Shown here: piece after piece, positions 1 through 12,175 of the stretch | Position numbering within the stretch: position 1 is the stretch's first letter | How the letters are laid out: each line of letters opens with the position of its first letter | Source of the DNA: Gymnothorax reevesii | Lineage: Eukaryota > Chordata > Actinopteri > Anguilliformes > Muraenidae | Length of the DNA stretch: 64,000 bases | Assembly (NCBI GenBank): GCA_029721435.1 | Contig: CM056576.1 | Span: 112,758,666 to 112,822,665 of the forward strand | Reading direction: 5' to 3' | Made by a program: the position numbers and the translations under genes | Notes under the pieces: model-generated | The model's database searches: none | Seen by the model: the letters and a program-made list of their open reading frames with translations, nothing else | What the model was told of the DNA's origin: nothing

Positions 1-595
1 TGTGTTATTTTTGCGTTGTTCCTTGGGTGTAATCAGTTGATCCGAGCGAAACCCCCCCCCCTTTAACTTTTATGAAAATAAATGTTGAAAGAATGAGTAA
101 TGTTACATTGCAAACTCACATTTCTCCATCATTTCCCCCTTTTTTTCCTTTAAGGAAGTTATTTTCTTTTGCCGTTTTTGGCTTGTAATGGTTATCAGCT
201 AAGACAATCATAGCGATATGCAGAGATCTGACTTAAATGAAGTTCTTAAACCAAAAAAGACAAGTGTTTGCCACTAACTTGGCATTATCCCCCACCGCCT
301 CAATTTTATGTGTCCGTACGGACGCACGTACAGACGGACGGACATAGCCCAATGCTATATCCCCCGCTTCGCGTTAATCGTGTGGTGGGATATCTCCCTA
401 CCCTGGATTGGGATGGTGATTATGCAATGCATCACTTGTAAATTCAGAGTTCTTCTTCCAGTGCTGTTTCCCCTGCCCTGTTTGAGCAGAGGTATTCATT
501 GCCATGTCGTGGCTCAGCATGCCTGACCTTACAGCTGGGATTGGCATGTTACGACTCACAGGCCATTGGCTAATCTCTTCTGGCCTTGTTTTCAG
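1..595 (+). other. SERBP1 intron, 3' part, with a short inverted repeat
   Basis: Intronic sequence ending in the acceptor TTTTCAG at 589-595. It holds a short element at about 287-393 that starts TATCCCCCACC, ends GGTGGGATA and contains GTCCGTACGGAC and CGGACGGACA blocks. It resembles the 13761-13955 element in reversed layout. The short open stretches on both strands here look random. Confidence 0.6.
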
Positions 596-773
596 GGAGA
601 ACGAGGTAGAGGAGGTGAAGGAGGAAGGGCCTAAGGAGATGACACTGGATGAATGGAAAGCCATGCAGGACAAGGAGCGCGCCAAGGTGGAGTTCAACAT
701 CCGCAAAGCCAACGAAGGCACCGATGGACAATGGAAGAAAGGCTATGTATTGCACAAGTCCAAGAGTGAAGAT
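596..773 (+). CDS. serbp1: SERBP1 coding exon (HABP4/PAI-RBP1 domain part)
   Basis: Starts after TTTTCAG and ends before GTAAGTG. The first base completes a split codon, then 59 codons follow, from [11 protein letters not shown] to HKSKSED. The block [20 protein letters not shown] is strongly conserved in SERBP1. Upstream open reading into the intron is not coding. Confidence 0.93.
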
Positions 774-3700
774 GTAAGTGAGAAAACCAGCACTGGCCTT
801 GCACTCCCTTGTCAGCTGTTGGATGTACAGTATGTAAAACCTTGACCTTGATGCTGTTTGTTTCTGTCTGGAATGACACACCTCATTTGATCAGATGAGC
901 ATTAACTGTACATTGCTAGTCCTGTTGGTCTACACTGGCACAGGGTTCTCCAACATTTAATCTGGTATATCTAACAGGATTGATTACTTGCAAGCGACAG
1001 CCTTCCCGTGAGGTTGGTGTTTTAGGGCTTTAACTCAGAGGTGATGTCTTCACAATATTTGACTGTGAGCGTGTTTTTGACTGTCGGGGTTGTATTGCTA
1101 GTATTGGTTATGCCTGCTGCAAACTGTGACGTGTCCACGGGAGTGGCTGACGGTTGAAACCCCAAGCTCTGTTTCATGGCCTTTTTCTCTCAACAAACAC
1201 ACAGAGACCTGCTGGTGCTTTAATCGACTCTGCCGAGATGGACGCTGAATCACCCGGCCACTACCAAAAGGTGCTTCTATCACTCCAACCGTAACCCCCT
1301 CCCCACCACATACACAGCTGAGGTTTTGAGGCTTTTGTCTGGGCAAAATCTTTTTGTGGTCTGGTTGACCGGTTTGGATTTATTTTCAATGGCTGATGCT
1401 GATACTGATATTTAGAGAGTGCCAGTATTTTTATTTATTTATTTTGCTGGGTTGAGGCTGGATTTTGTGGGCACTAATGGACAGTCAAAATTTCTGAATT
1501 TTGATGATTTTTATTTTACGCTCTTAAATTAACAGCAGAATAATAACATTTGCAGTGCCTTTATTCCAGAGCATTTTCATAAAGCAAAATCTCCTCATTT
1601 CTGCCCCAGCGGTTCAAGTCAAATTTTCATGAACTATTTTGTCTGTAACATACTTCTGTAGTGATTTGGATACAAAAATGAAGTGAATCCCTGTTTTTGA
1701 AAAGGATTGACTGGACCTTATCAGATTTTGGTATTTTCGTGGGTGAAGTTTAAGGTACAGGAAATTGAAGATGATTAAAATGAATATTCTAATGCTTTGA
1801 AGACGAGCAGTCGTTAGCATTGCAGTGAAAAGTGATGTCTTGTAGTTGAATTATTCTATTGACTTTACAATATTGCTCATTATACATTCAATCAGTAAGG
1901 GTTTATTAATCAGAATTGCCATCATATAGGATGGGAAAAGTGTGTCTAACATTTAGAAAGTCAGATAGAGAACATTTGTAGCAAAAGGGTACATTTATAT
2001 TATCGAAAGGTGTGATTGTGCGATGTGCAGTGTGCTGTGAGTGTTAACAACTAGTCAGCTGTCAAACCTGCTTTTGTTTTTGCAGTCAAAGAGTAAAATG
2101 AATTTCCATCGGTCAACTTGGAGCAATGGTGGTTGAATTGGCTTTGCTACCGAATTGCTTGCAGAACTTGGCATAGTCAGCTTCCCTGTATCAAGCCACG
2201 TTAGCAGATTATAATCTCTTCTGCAAAAACAACTTGCCAGATTGATGTGGAAAATTCTGTTACAAAAAACATTTCAGTATTTTGTTCCTCCTAAACACGA
2301 AAAAAAAAATTCTGTTTTGCGATTACCTGACCAAGCCTCCATAAAATGTGCTGACTCTTATGTAATTGGACCACCGTTAAAAATGAAATTTACCTATACT
2401 GATCCAACCCTATACCTCCTTGTGCAGCATCTGGATTTTGAAGTTTTTTTTTTTTTTGTTTTAGTTTTTTTTGTTGTTGTTGTTCTTCAGCAGCACTAAA
2501 TGCGCAAAGTGATTTTAGTAAAGTCTAGAACATGCTGTTACAGCTATGGGAAGCACAAATACGATATATCTTGGTTTCTAGCAAAACTAAATGTAGTAAA
2601 TGCATTTCCTGTACTTCACAGTTCAGGGTACTGTCATTTTCATCCTCAATAGGCTACCACTTTGTGCAAAACCCTAATAATTCAATTGTCATACAATTAT
2701 GCTCTTGAAAAAGACTCATTGGAAGAAGACACCGATCCAGCATTATCACCTTTATTCTGTTTATCATCCACGGGAGACTTTTGAAAGGATCAGGTTAAAG
2801 ATTGATTCTAGGCTTAAAAAAAGACATCCTTTATATATATATATATATATATAAAACCTTTGCAGTGAAATTACAATACTTAAAAAACGAACACACGAGC
2901 TACCGGATAGCTCATTTGGTAAAGTATCGCGTTGCGAAGCGGAGGTGACTATCACGCCACGGGTTCAATTCCCGCCTCGTACCAGTCGACAGCTCTTTTC
3001 AGAGTAGTGCGCAATTGGCCAATGCGCTACAGGGATGCAAATTGGGAAGGGTTTGCCGGGATAGGGTATTGTAAAATAACAGGCACCTCCTGTTGGCCGG
3101 ACGGGTGCTCGTTGGGAAAGATTCCAAGCCTGTTCATGTTCGGGTATCCTCCCTCGTTCTGAGTTTGCGAGGTTTTGACCAATGAGTGTATAAGAAGCGG
3201 TGGCGACGGGCCTGTGCTTCGGAGGAGAGCCGCGAGCTGTCTCACTCTCCTGAGATGGCAATAGGGGGCCGCATATGCGAAAAGCCTTGTACATAGTTCC
3301 CTAATTTGACATTCCAGATTCGGTTGGGATTGGAGATGCCAAATTAAAAATAAAAAAAACTGAACACACGACTAAAAACTCGCTGAAAGTTCACCTCCAA
3401 CTATACAGTGATGTGGCTGGATTACAAGTGTTATTTTGTCAGCAGGCTACCTTGGCTGGTTGTTTTCTCCAGTGATGTACGAGTTTGAATCTCAATCTGT
3501 TAATCGCAAAAAGACAAGTGTCTAATTGCATATTCAGATTTTATAGCTATGATATTAAGTATGGAAATAGGAGAGGAAATGTAAAACTTTGATTGTTAAG
3601 AATTAAGTCTTACCATTTTGGGTAGTGTGTATTCAAAACGTCCGACCACTAGAAAATACAGCTATCCACCTGCAGTTTAGGTAGCAGAATTGACACAAGA

Positions 3701-6635
3701 GTGTTAACATGCTTGTTCATCTGCCTCAGGGACTGGGATGTCTTGTTTTTCCCTGATATTGGCCTGATTATTTGGCCAGCCTATAGATAGGTCAATCACA
3801 ACTATACTTCTTCCTGTTTCTGCATTTTTTTTCTTTTTCCTAATTAATATTGATCTTCCTTCACAGATCATGAATCCGTGCTGTACTATTTCTCAAAGAT
3901 AGGGAATGAGTTTTTGATTACAGACAACACTACATGTGAGCAAGAATGTTAACCTCTAAATATGCTGCAATTCATTTATTCATCTTTATGTAGATTGACT
4001 TTTTTTTTTTTTACTTCGATCACCTTCAGCAGAAGACATTATGGATGTGGTCCAAATTCTAGCACAATTTTTGAGTAATATGAGAAGTTTTCAATTTGTC
4101 AGGTGCTGCTGAAAGCGAGAGGAATTGGTATTCAGTATTTGTTGACATTTTTGTCTATACGAAATTGAATTTGCAGTGCTCAGTGCAGGAATGGGCTTGG
4201 AATTCATGCAAGACGCACCTCATGACATTTGTTACAGATGATGGAATTCATTGCAATGCTTGTCTGCTTTGGTTACCTTTTGGGATTTGTTCTAATAGCT
4301 GATTGGGTGTTTTCAAATAGTAGAAAAATGGCAAGAAAAATGGTCTTTTGATCTCAGTGAATTAATTGATATCGTCTGCTGAACCGCTAAAGTAAATGTG
4401 GAATTTTAATTAGTTTTTGCAAACATACATATTAATTTGCATAAATATTTCTAATTGCCCTGCATAATCTTTCTTTTCCCTGAATGCCTACTGTCAGTGA
4501 CTCCTCAAATGAACACTCAAATTAATTAAAAATGCTATGATTTTGGTGTTGAATAAGGAGTTTTAATCCAAAATGTGTAATGCGAGGCGTAGTTCATAAC
4601 CACAAATTACTGCAGTCAAGACTCAAGTGGGTACTGACATGCTGAGAAAATTTAAAAGCGAAAAGGCTTTCCCCACCCCAGGATTCCTTAATTATTTTTA
4701 ATGGAAAGACGAAACGTATCTGCAAAAACCTTTCTTCAGTGTTCTGTTGCAAGGCATAGCCAGACGTGAAGCCCCAAGATTTCACCACACGATAAAATTG
4801 GAGCTTTACAGATTCACAGCCATGCTTGTGTTGGATCCTTGTAAAGCAGTATAATGTTGGAGAACCCTGGTCCTCTGAATTCAAGGAAGGCTGGATATGT
4901 GTGTTAAATCGCAAGCATTGATGTACGGGCGCTGCCCAACCAGTTCCTTCTCTAGTTTATCTGATACCTGACACTGTGGACACACAGTACCACCTCCGTA
5001 AGTAACTTAAAATGACACACGGTAAGATTTGGCTATTCAGAGTTTAAGAAGCAATAATTTAATTTGCTGGATGCTGTCCAAAATTTTGGAATTACTCCTC
5101 AAATAAACTTATTAGGAAAAATAAACTGATTCACAAATTTTTCAACTAGGGATTTTCACGTTACATCGTAATATAAACTGAAAAGGCCCAGAAATTGGAT
5201 TTTCCATCTAGTCAAAAAAAAAAAAAGTCAGTCTAGTTTGGGAATTACTGGGGGGAAAAAGAAAGATTCAGGAAAAGTAATCCACAGGTACTGCACATCT
5301 GTGGGAACTTCTGTAGCAGGGGGGTGTCTGCTTTCGCAGAACCACATGACTATGCATGAAGAAAAAAATTGCGCATGCTCAAAGTTTTTATTCCAAAGGG
5401 TTTTTTTAGTTCATGTTTTAATGTAAAACTGGAGGGGGGGGGGGGGGTTCATGTCTCATTGTTAGAAAAATGTAGGTGCGTCCAATTTTTGACTGGTGCT
5501 GTATTACAAATGGTGGGAATGTTTGATAAGAATTCAGATTTTCTTTTGCAAATGGGTGTTTTACACACACATGTTGGCAAAATCCTGCACTGTGGACTGT
5601 ACTCTTAATTTCTGATAAAATTCTGAATGACTGGCCAAATTCATATTGAGGCTGAAACGGTTGTTGACGTACAATGCATCGTTGTTGTGTCTGAAAAATG
5701 TATCGCTAATCAAAAGGGGCAATGGATGAGTCTGCAGTGATATCTGACAGAAAATCAGTGATGTCCATCATTTTTTGTCGGCAGTTTTCTTATGGAGTTT
5801 CCTCTGTGTTTCCGGGTGTTGCAGGCCAATGCTGACGAAGCCTCAGCCGACCACCATTTCCGCAAGCCGGCCAATGACATCACATCCCAGCTGGAGATCA
5901 ACTTCGGGGACCTGGGCCGTCCAGGCCGCGGCCGCGGGGGTCCCCGCGGCGGGAGGGGTGGGCGAGGCGGCCCTGGAGGAAGTGGGGGGAACAGGCCGGC
6001 ACGTGGGGGCAGAGCTGACAAGGTGAGCAGATGCGTATCGCGCATTATCTGTGCTTGTTATTTCTGCGGCATGTTCCATTTTACATGCTGTCTTCCAAAG
6101 TTCTCTTCACTGGGCATGTGACTAAAATGGTTTTGTTTTTGTCATCAATGTATATGTTATAAATGTTATCAATGTCACATTAGGGCTGGGCGATATGGAC
6201 AAAATGTAATATTTCAATTTTTATTTTATTTTTTTTGGACCTAATACCTCAATATCGATATTTTACCGATGTAATCGGGACAAGAGTTGGTGCTTTCACG
6301 AAATATTTCCACAATGATATCTTTGATAACCATTTATCAGTAATGTTGCTTTAACGACCAAGCAAGGGCAGGCAACACCTACAACAGTCTAATTAGAGCA
6401 GAAAAATGTGATCCTTTACTTTATCTCATATCAGGATATTACGATATCCAAAATCTGTGACGATATTACATCACGATATCGATATATTGACCAGCCCTAC
6501 TTCACATCTCTAGAGCGATGAAGGTGGTAGACACGCTTAATACTTACTTTTCTCCTCCTGCCTCCCTCTTCACAGCCCAGCGGAGTGTCTGTCCCCAACG
6601 TGGATGACCCAGAGGCGTTCCCGGCTCTTGCCTGA
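596..6635 (+). CDS. SERBP1 (SERPINE1 mRNA-binding protein 1), 3' three coding exons, gene span
   Basis: Partial gene: three coding exons at 596-773, 5825-6022 and 6576-6635 join in frame to give the C-terminal about 144 residues; upstream exons lie outside the window. Family knowledge: SERBP1 is a cytoplasmic, partly disordered RNA-binding protein that binds AU-rich mRNA and occupies the mRNA channel of inactive 80S ribosomes. Seen here: the acidic [17 protein letters not shown] segment of the HABP4/PAI-RBP1 domain, the conserved [20 protein letters not shown] block, a glycine/arginine RGG box, and the typical end [10 protein letters not shown] followed by TGA. The paralogue HABP4 is less likely because the C-terminal half follows SERBP1 closely. 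Introns are 5051 and 553 bp with standard GT/AG ends. SLC35D1 follows on the same strand. Confidence 0.93.
2831..2853. repeat. (TA)n microsatellite
   Basis: About eleven uninterrupted TA dinucleotides, just 5' of the SINE. Confidence 0.9.
2896..3358 (+). repeat. tRNA-derived SINE
   Basis: The head (about 2897-2985) has a Pol III box A-like TAGCTCATTTGGTA and box B-like GGTTCAATTCC with tRNA-like spacing, ending CGTACCA. A body of roughly 350 bp unrelated to tRNA follows, with an A-rich tail (AAATTAAAAATAAAAAAAAC). It is a retroposed SINE rather than a working tRNA because the arms do not form a clean cloverleaf and a SINE body is attached. The SINE family is not identified. Confidence 0.75.
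5825..6022 (+). CDS. serbp1: SERBP1 coding exon (conserved block and RGG box)
   Basis: Exactly 66 codons between GTTGCAG and GTGAGCAG. Encodes [19 protein letters not shown], then [13 protein letters not shown], then an arginine/glycine RGG box ([15 protein letters not shown]) that binds RNA and is an arginine-methylation target in the family. GC content is much higher than in the flanking introns because of the Gly/Arg codons. Confidence 0.95.
6023..6575 (+). other. SERBP1 last intron with hAT-type MITE
   Basis: 553-bp intron, GTGAGC to CTTCACAG; more than half is the MITE at 6181-6499. Confidence 0.9.
6181..6499. mobile_element. hAT-like MITE, 319 bp
   Basis: Begins TAGGGCTGGGCGATATGG and ends GATATATTGACCAGCCCTA, so the ends are inverted copies. 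Flanks TGTCACAT and CTTCACAT match at 6 of 8 bases, as expected for an old 8-bp hAT target duplication. It has internal ATCGATAT-type motifs and no coding capacity. Confidence 0.75.
6576..6635 (+). CDS. serbp1: SERBP1 terminal coding exon
   Basis: Begins after CTTCACAG; 19 codons plus TGA encode [19 protein letters not shown], the hallmark SERBP1 C-terminus. Splice phase 0 on the 5' side matches the preceding exon. Confidence 0.95.
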   Translation, partial: PSGVSVPNVDDPEAFPALA

Positions 6636-8091
6636 ATGAATCTGCGATTCGTGGCCAGCTCACCCCCCGCCCCCCCTCCCCTTAACTTACCTGAAAAGCC
6701 CTTGTGGGTCGACCCTCCGCAAGGCTTGCATGCTTACAGGTTCTTCAACTGTAACAAAAAAAAAAAACATGAAAAAAAAAAAAAAGACTCATCCATGCCA
6801 TTCACACCCAAGGACTGGATATCAATTGTTTTTAAAAAAAAAGACAAAAAAAAAGTGGAAAATGGACACTCCTGCTACACTGAAGCAGAATATTGGTAGA
6901 GGTTTTGTATTTAGAAACATGGTAGCAGGGATGTTTTCATACAGTATTTTTTTTTTTTCCAGAGATTATGCATTCTTCATGAATACATTTTGTATTGCTG
7001 CTTGAAAATATGCATTTCCAAATATAGGTGTGAAGAGTGTATTGGTTAGCTCACTGTGTTCTGCAGCTTGCTTCTCTGCCCTTAAGAATTAAAACTTCAG
7101 ACGAGCATTTAGGGATCGTTCTCGAGCCATCTAGGTCTACCAAAAGGAAAATATGAGGCGGAAAAAAAAAGTTACTGCATTATTTTAATTGAGATGTACA
7201 GGACTGTAAGTGCTTTGGTTTTCGTATATATACATATATATATTTTTAAATGTTTAAGTGAAAGACGAGAAGTCTAGTAAACTCCACTTTTATTCTGGTG
7301 GGCCATTGGTCCTTGTGTGTGAACATAACTCCACTGGAGAACTCTACCATGGATTATTCATTCAGCGAGAAGCCCAAGCTAGTTCTGAGCCAGTCCTTGG
7401 TTCAATTAGGTAAGATTTTTTTTTTTTTCTTTCCCAAATAGAGCAAGGACCTTCGGACCACTCGTGGAATGTAGTTGGTGTGATGACCACTGAAATTGAA
7501 GTACCCCCCCTGCCCCCAAATATTGTTTTGTTCTGAAGTTAGACTGCAGCTTTAACATCTTAAATTTTTGCCCGGATTAAAGTTTTTGTGTGAAAGTGGA
7601 TTATTTGCTTTTATTTTATTTTTTTTTAATGTGTACTTGTATTGCACTTGGTTGGGTGAGGCAAGAACTTGCCAGTTTTATTTCGCTCCACACCTTAAGA
7701 TTTATTTGACTTTTTCTCCTTTTTTTTTTTTTTTTTTTTTTTTTAAGTTTACAGCAGCGCTACAGCTTTATTATTTCTGAAAGCTGTCTTTAATTTTCAT
7801 GTAAAATAATTCAAATGCTACAAAGTGTATGAGTGCTAACCATGCCAGAAGGCGCCTCTGTGGGGAATTGTAATTTGAATTGGGCCGTTGAGCCTTGTTT
7901 AGCTTTGGAGGCGGGGAAGTATAACACTATTGTTGGCAAACAGAGCAGTATTTAATGTTGGAACAATTACAGGAAACGTACAGGCGCTGGTGGTTCAGGC
8001 AGAATATCTGTTGAACTGTTGGGTCTAAATGCAATTGGCCCTTTTGACTTCTCCCCCCTCCCCCTACTGCAAACATCCCTGTTCTAATAAA
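6636..8091 (+). other. SERBP1 3'UTR (end uncertain)
   Basis: Follows the TGA. It is AT-rich with several poly-A and poly-T runs. Candidate polyadenylation signals are ATTAAA at about 7576-7581 and AATAAA at 8086-8091; sequence alone does not show which is used. A T run lies at about 7719-7744. No coding frame is credible. Confidence 0.5.
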
Positions 8092-9536
8092 TTGCTGAGA
8101 GGTGTTACTTGTGTACTGCCCCACAGGAGTGAGTTGTGTGAAATGCTTCTGCTTTCGTTCATGGTATGAAAAAATATGTTGGTCCCTGTGTATATGAAAA
8201 TTCATTACATTCACCGGAAAGTAATGTTGTGAAGTTGAACTGGCTGCTGAATACACAATCGTAACATCATGGGAGAAGGCAATTAGTGGTCACATGGCCT
8301 GCCCTACTGCCTTCAACATACAGGATGACAAGTATATTATCAAGTGCTCTGAATTTTTGGTTATTGGAGCTATCCAATTCTGAAACAATCTCCACTACCT
8401 GATGGGTTCAAATTACAGCTGTTATTGAAATGCTGCAGGTGATCACAAAGTCTGCAAGTCTTTGACCCCGTGGCTGGCGCCACAGGTCCTCTGTGCCAGC
8501 ACGATAAATCGGAACAGTTTTTCTGGGAATTGCGTGAAACTTGTGTTCATTTGTGGTTGGTGAGGACAAACCCTATTGTTTTGTGCGAACCTGCAGCCAT
8601 TCATCTAGTGCCACCAGGAGGTGAAACTTTGAATTACCGAAAGCAATAACTCAAACAGTATTGATGGGAATCATGTCACACTCAAGGTAAACTTATTCAG
8701 TTTTAAAAATTGCTGCAACTGAGTTGCTCAGATTTAATTGAAATCATGTCAAATCTGCTGAAACGTTCTAAATGCTGTAACTGACAGTTTTTATGGGAAT
8801 CAAGTCAAATGTTCTGTGATTGCTCCTGGTGTTTGGAAGGGTTGCTGGTGGCCTATGACCTTCCTTATAATACTACTGCTATGCTAAACTTTTCATTAAC
8901 AAAAAAAGTAGTACCTTGAACATTTGTCAGGGGAATCCTATCAAATCTGTCAACAATCCTGGCGCAACGAGGAGGAATCTTGTTGATTTTTATGGCTCTA
9001 TTGCTTTCACTTCTGAGCCGTTGTTGTGTTAAACTACATTTCCAAATGCAGTTAGTTGAACTGCTGTGATGCGAACCAACTTTGCTGCAGATATCTGGCT
9101 GCATATCGGGGTAATCCTGTAGTTCTGGTGATATCATGACCATTCCTATGGCGCCACTTTTCGGCCAAAATTTTTTTCAAAAATGCAAACAAACAACCTT
9201 ATGGTAATCGGGTAAAATTTGCTCTGTACATAGCTGGAGCCAAGAGTGACTTCCCTGTTGATTTTCTGGACTCTACCCTTTCCTTTATTGCCACCCCCAG
9301 GCCAAACTATGCATTTTGCCTGTGGAAAGAATGCAATGTAATCTGTGATACACCCAGTTGTCCACAGACAGTATTTGTTTAACTTTGGTGCAGGGCTGTT
9401 CAGTGAGTGCAGAATTGTGGGGACCCTTGATAAAAATGAAGATGAACGGAATGAAAAAAACATTTTTTTTTGATAATCCATGCTGGTACTGAAAAACATT
9501 TAAGTGCATTTGTTTTGATGTTTTTAGGTCACCTGA
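8092..9536. other. Intergenic, nothing recognised
   Basis: No exon-like or transposon-coding sequence was recognised on either strand. Short minus-strand open stretches have no family resemblance. Confidence 0.6.
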
Positions 9537-10124
9537 GTCAAAGTCTCAAAGTGACCTATTCTAATCGCCTTTGGTCCGTCGTCGTCTGTTTTGCATCCGT
9601 AATCATTTTCGACTTCTCAGAAACCGCTGATCCGTATTCAATAAAATTTTGTAGGAGCCTTCCTTGGTCAAATATGGACCAGAATTGTGAATTATATGGT
9701 GCCCACCCCCAGGGACTCTGAGGGGTGGGGGTAAAAGTGATCAAATCATTTTCCACTTTTTCTCAGAAACCACTGATCCGATTTCAATGAAAATTTGCAG
9801 GACCCTTCCTTGGTCAAATATTCTACAAAATTTTGCGTTATATGCTGCCCACCCCAGGTGCTCTGAGGGGCGGGGCTAAAAGTTGTCACATTGGCTGATA
9901 TTTTCAAACTCTTCTTCTCCAGACCCACATATGCTGGAAAACAATACTCTTCATCGATGTCAGGGTCTTCAGGTGCTTTATCAAAATTGTTCATTTCATG
10001 GCCCCCCAGGCTTCATGTTCGCCCTTGGAGGGGGTGAACTTTACTATACTTTATATAGGGAAATGATGGGTTTATTTGGTTCATTCACATCAATAACATG
10101 ACTTTTCATACAACTCAAGTGACC
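9537..10124. mobile_element. Non-autonomous element with 12-bp inverted ends and internal tandem units
   Basis: Ends GGTCACCTGAGT and ACTCAAGTGACC are inverted copies with one mismatch. Inside, a unit of about 150 bp occurs at least twice (TCTCAGAAACC near 9616 and 9763, CCTTCCTTGGTCAAATA near 9659 and 9806). There is no coding capacity. No clear target duplication was seen, so the transposon class is open. Confidence 0.6.
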
Positions 10125-10383
10125 ATAAAGGCCATTAGGAAGAATAATGCCACGGATTTTTAAATTGTTAGCTCCTCTGGTTTAGTACAGAGTGCAACCA
10201 TCCTTGATACCGGTATTGGCGGTGAGCATTTTCTCATTATGGCTGAGAGCAGTATTGGTGGGACCATTCCTGAGTGATGAATATTTCAAACTTGCTGATA
10301 TGCTGTAGTTTGTGCCTATGGCCTGGTCTCAGTTTTTACCTCATAGTTCCAATGGGATTTAAGTGTGTAGACTGAGATGGCCA
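10125..10383. other. Intergenic, nothing recognised
   Basis: Low-complexity AT-rich DNA between two repeats. Confidence 0.6.
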
Positions 10384-11720
10384 TTGCAGAATGTTACCGC
10401 TTAAAATATTTATGTACATTTGGATTTGCTCAAGTCCATAAATATTCAGGCATTGATCATGTTTCTATTTAAGCTGTCAACCACTCCACCAAGGTGGAAA
10501 TGAAACTAAATTATGAGTTACATCACCATTCTGGCTTTCAGCTTTAATTTGAGGGTAGTTACCTCCAAAATAGGATGGTGTGGGAATTGCAGCACTTGTT
10601 AAAAATGGTCGCACCCACTCCCTTTTTTTTAAAGGCTCAAACATAATTAGACATGTGGCTGTGCAGCTGTTCTATGGCCAGGCGTGTTATTCCCTCATTA
10701 AATTTACGAGCTAGTTTTTGAAACGTAGAGAGTGATTTAAAGTTGGGAGATGCATCTGGATTCTTTTGTTGTTAGCTCTGAATATGAATTCCAAAGGGCT
10801 GTGAGTGAAGCAAGCAGTCATTGGGATGAAATCAAAACAAGTTCAGAGAAATGGCGAAAATTTCAGGAATAGTGATATCAACTGTTAATGCTACAGCTAG
10901 TGCCGATCAAGTAATTTGATTGCACCAGAGACGCTTCATGAGTGCTGATGATATAGAGTACAACATCACTGGGACATATAACAGCAGAATCATTCTGCCC
11001 CCAGGTGTTTTAATAACCGTTAATGACGCTCACTGCTGAAGTAAACTTGGCGCTACATTATTAGCAACAGTCAAGTCCCAATCCATTTGTGGAACCATTT
11101 GCACTGGCGAAGCCACATAAATTATTAAATAAAAAATAAAAAAATTGTGATCTGTTGTCGCTTATTGCTGTCAACTAATAAGTAGCATTTGTAGACCTGT
11201 TATATAAAAGCAATATAAACTCGAGGTTGTGATGTTGCAGCTGAATATCATCAGGGCTGTGATGTCTATGACTGCATCACAGCTGTGATGATATTCAGCA
11301 ACAACATCACTCCCTCACATGTGATATTGCTTAACTGGTCCATTCTCATCAGGGAAGCCGGAAAGCCTCAGGAACACCAGACGGACACAATGTTGGCAGA
11401 TGGCCCAGGAATTCTTTCCAAATGGAAGAAAAACTCCTTCACAACAACTGGCCAGATCTAGAACATCCTCCAGGAGGTATCTGTCAATATCAACAAATGA
11501 GAAAACCCGAGTAAATGCCGGTGGTTTGGCACAAGATGTAATACACTGGTTAGTCTCAATTGGCAGCATTATTATGTCAACAGAACCCGGTTTCATTGTA
11601 CTTATTGATGATGTGACTGCTGACAAAAGCAGCAGGATGAATTCTGGATTCTGTTGGCTCAGTCGGGTAATTGCTTCAAAACTCATTCCATGGTCCGTCA
11701 GTGGAGATGGACAATGACTC
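10384..11720 (+). mobile_element. Degraded Tc1-like transposon, interrupted
   Basis: Two collinear parts follow a Tc1-like family common in fish. 10384-10870 covers the 5' region (AAGTCCATAAATATTCAGGCA, GCTTTCAGCTTTAATTTGAGGG, GGCCAGGCGTGTTATTCCCT). 11345-11720 covers mid-transposase sequence (CTCCAGGAGGT, then a stretch translating as LIDDVTADKSSRMNSG). The 474 bp between them is foreign. Frames are broken and the catalytic part is incomplete, so this is a dead copy. Confidence 0.65.
11229..11310. repeat. Imperfect palindrome, about 82 bp
   Basis: Left arm GTGATGTTGCAGCTGAATAT and right arm ATATTCAGCAACAACATCAC are inverted copies around a short centre; GGCTGTGATG and CAGCTGTGATG add inner pairing. 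It lies in the segment that interrupts the Tc1 remnant and is probably part of a MITE. Confidence 0.6.
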
Positions 11721-11759
11721 GTGGTACGCTGCTTAACTGACTGAACCATCTTTCAAGCC

Positions 11760-12008
11760 AAGGAGGTGGTATGTTCTTCAGTTGCTTTGGTGTTTGGTGA
11801 AGCTGCGATCAGTAGTTGCTGAGTACTGACCCATATAAGATTTCCTGCCTTAAAGCTGTAGTATACAATTTGAAAGTATGATCATTATTAATAACCTCAT
11901 TTAGGTGGTGGTTATGGTCCTATAGTACAATCTACACAATGTGAAGAGCAAAAAACATAAAAAAATCCATTCACTCTAGTGGCTGCAGGGCTGCAGAGAC
12001 GTTGACCA
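11760..12008. other. Intergenic; stray tandem-repeat piece
   Basis: At about 11795-11850 it contains GGTGAAGCTGCGATCAGTAG and GCTGAGTACTGACC, which recur in the tandem array starting near 12766. Nothing else recognised. Confidence 0.45.
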
Positions 12009-12175
12009 ATGTCAGCCATCCGGCCGGATGACAAGGCAGAGACGAAGAGGAAATGTGAGCAACGCAGGACTCAATGCCAAGTAAACATCGGGTCATCCAT
12101 TCAACGCTGGAGGAAGCAACAGAAGGATTTGGGCCTGAAAACTGATGCTGATACAACAAACTTTTCGTTGAACAG
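12009..12175 (+). pseudogene. Exon-like fragment, possible ISL2EU-type transposon protein
   Basis: An ATG opens 55 codons plus 2 bases up to a good donor (ACAG then GTAGGT). The predicted stretch NIGSSIQRWRKQQKDLGLKT resembles the segment with pattern NIG..(F/I)QRWR.L+...G.KTDAE found in proteins of ISL2EU-like fish transposons, as recalled. It is short, isolated and sits among transposon debris, so a host exon is unlikely. No partner exon was found. Confidence 0.35.

Larger units (their letters stand above)
774..5824 (+). other. SERBP1 intron with SINE and simple repeats
   Basis: Intron of 5051 bp, donor GTAAGTG and acceptor TGTTGCAG. Contents that can be supported: TTTA repeats near 1430, a (TA)n run at about 2831-2853, a tRNA-derived SINE at 2896-3358, and a G homopolymer of about 16 bases near 5432-5449. 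The remainder is AT-rich with no exon-like reading frame. Confidence 0.8.

Noticed and set aside
398..881. Minus-strand frames over the SERBP1 exon
   Set aside because: Antisense shadows of the conserved SERBP1 coding exon.
2897..2985. Functional tRNA gene
   Set aside because: Boxes A and B are present, but the cloverleaf is imperfect and a SINE body and A-rich tail follow.
11315..11749. 144-codon minus-strand frame
   Set aside because: Shadow of the plus-strand Tc1-like remnant.
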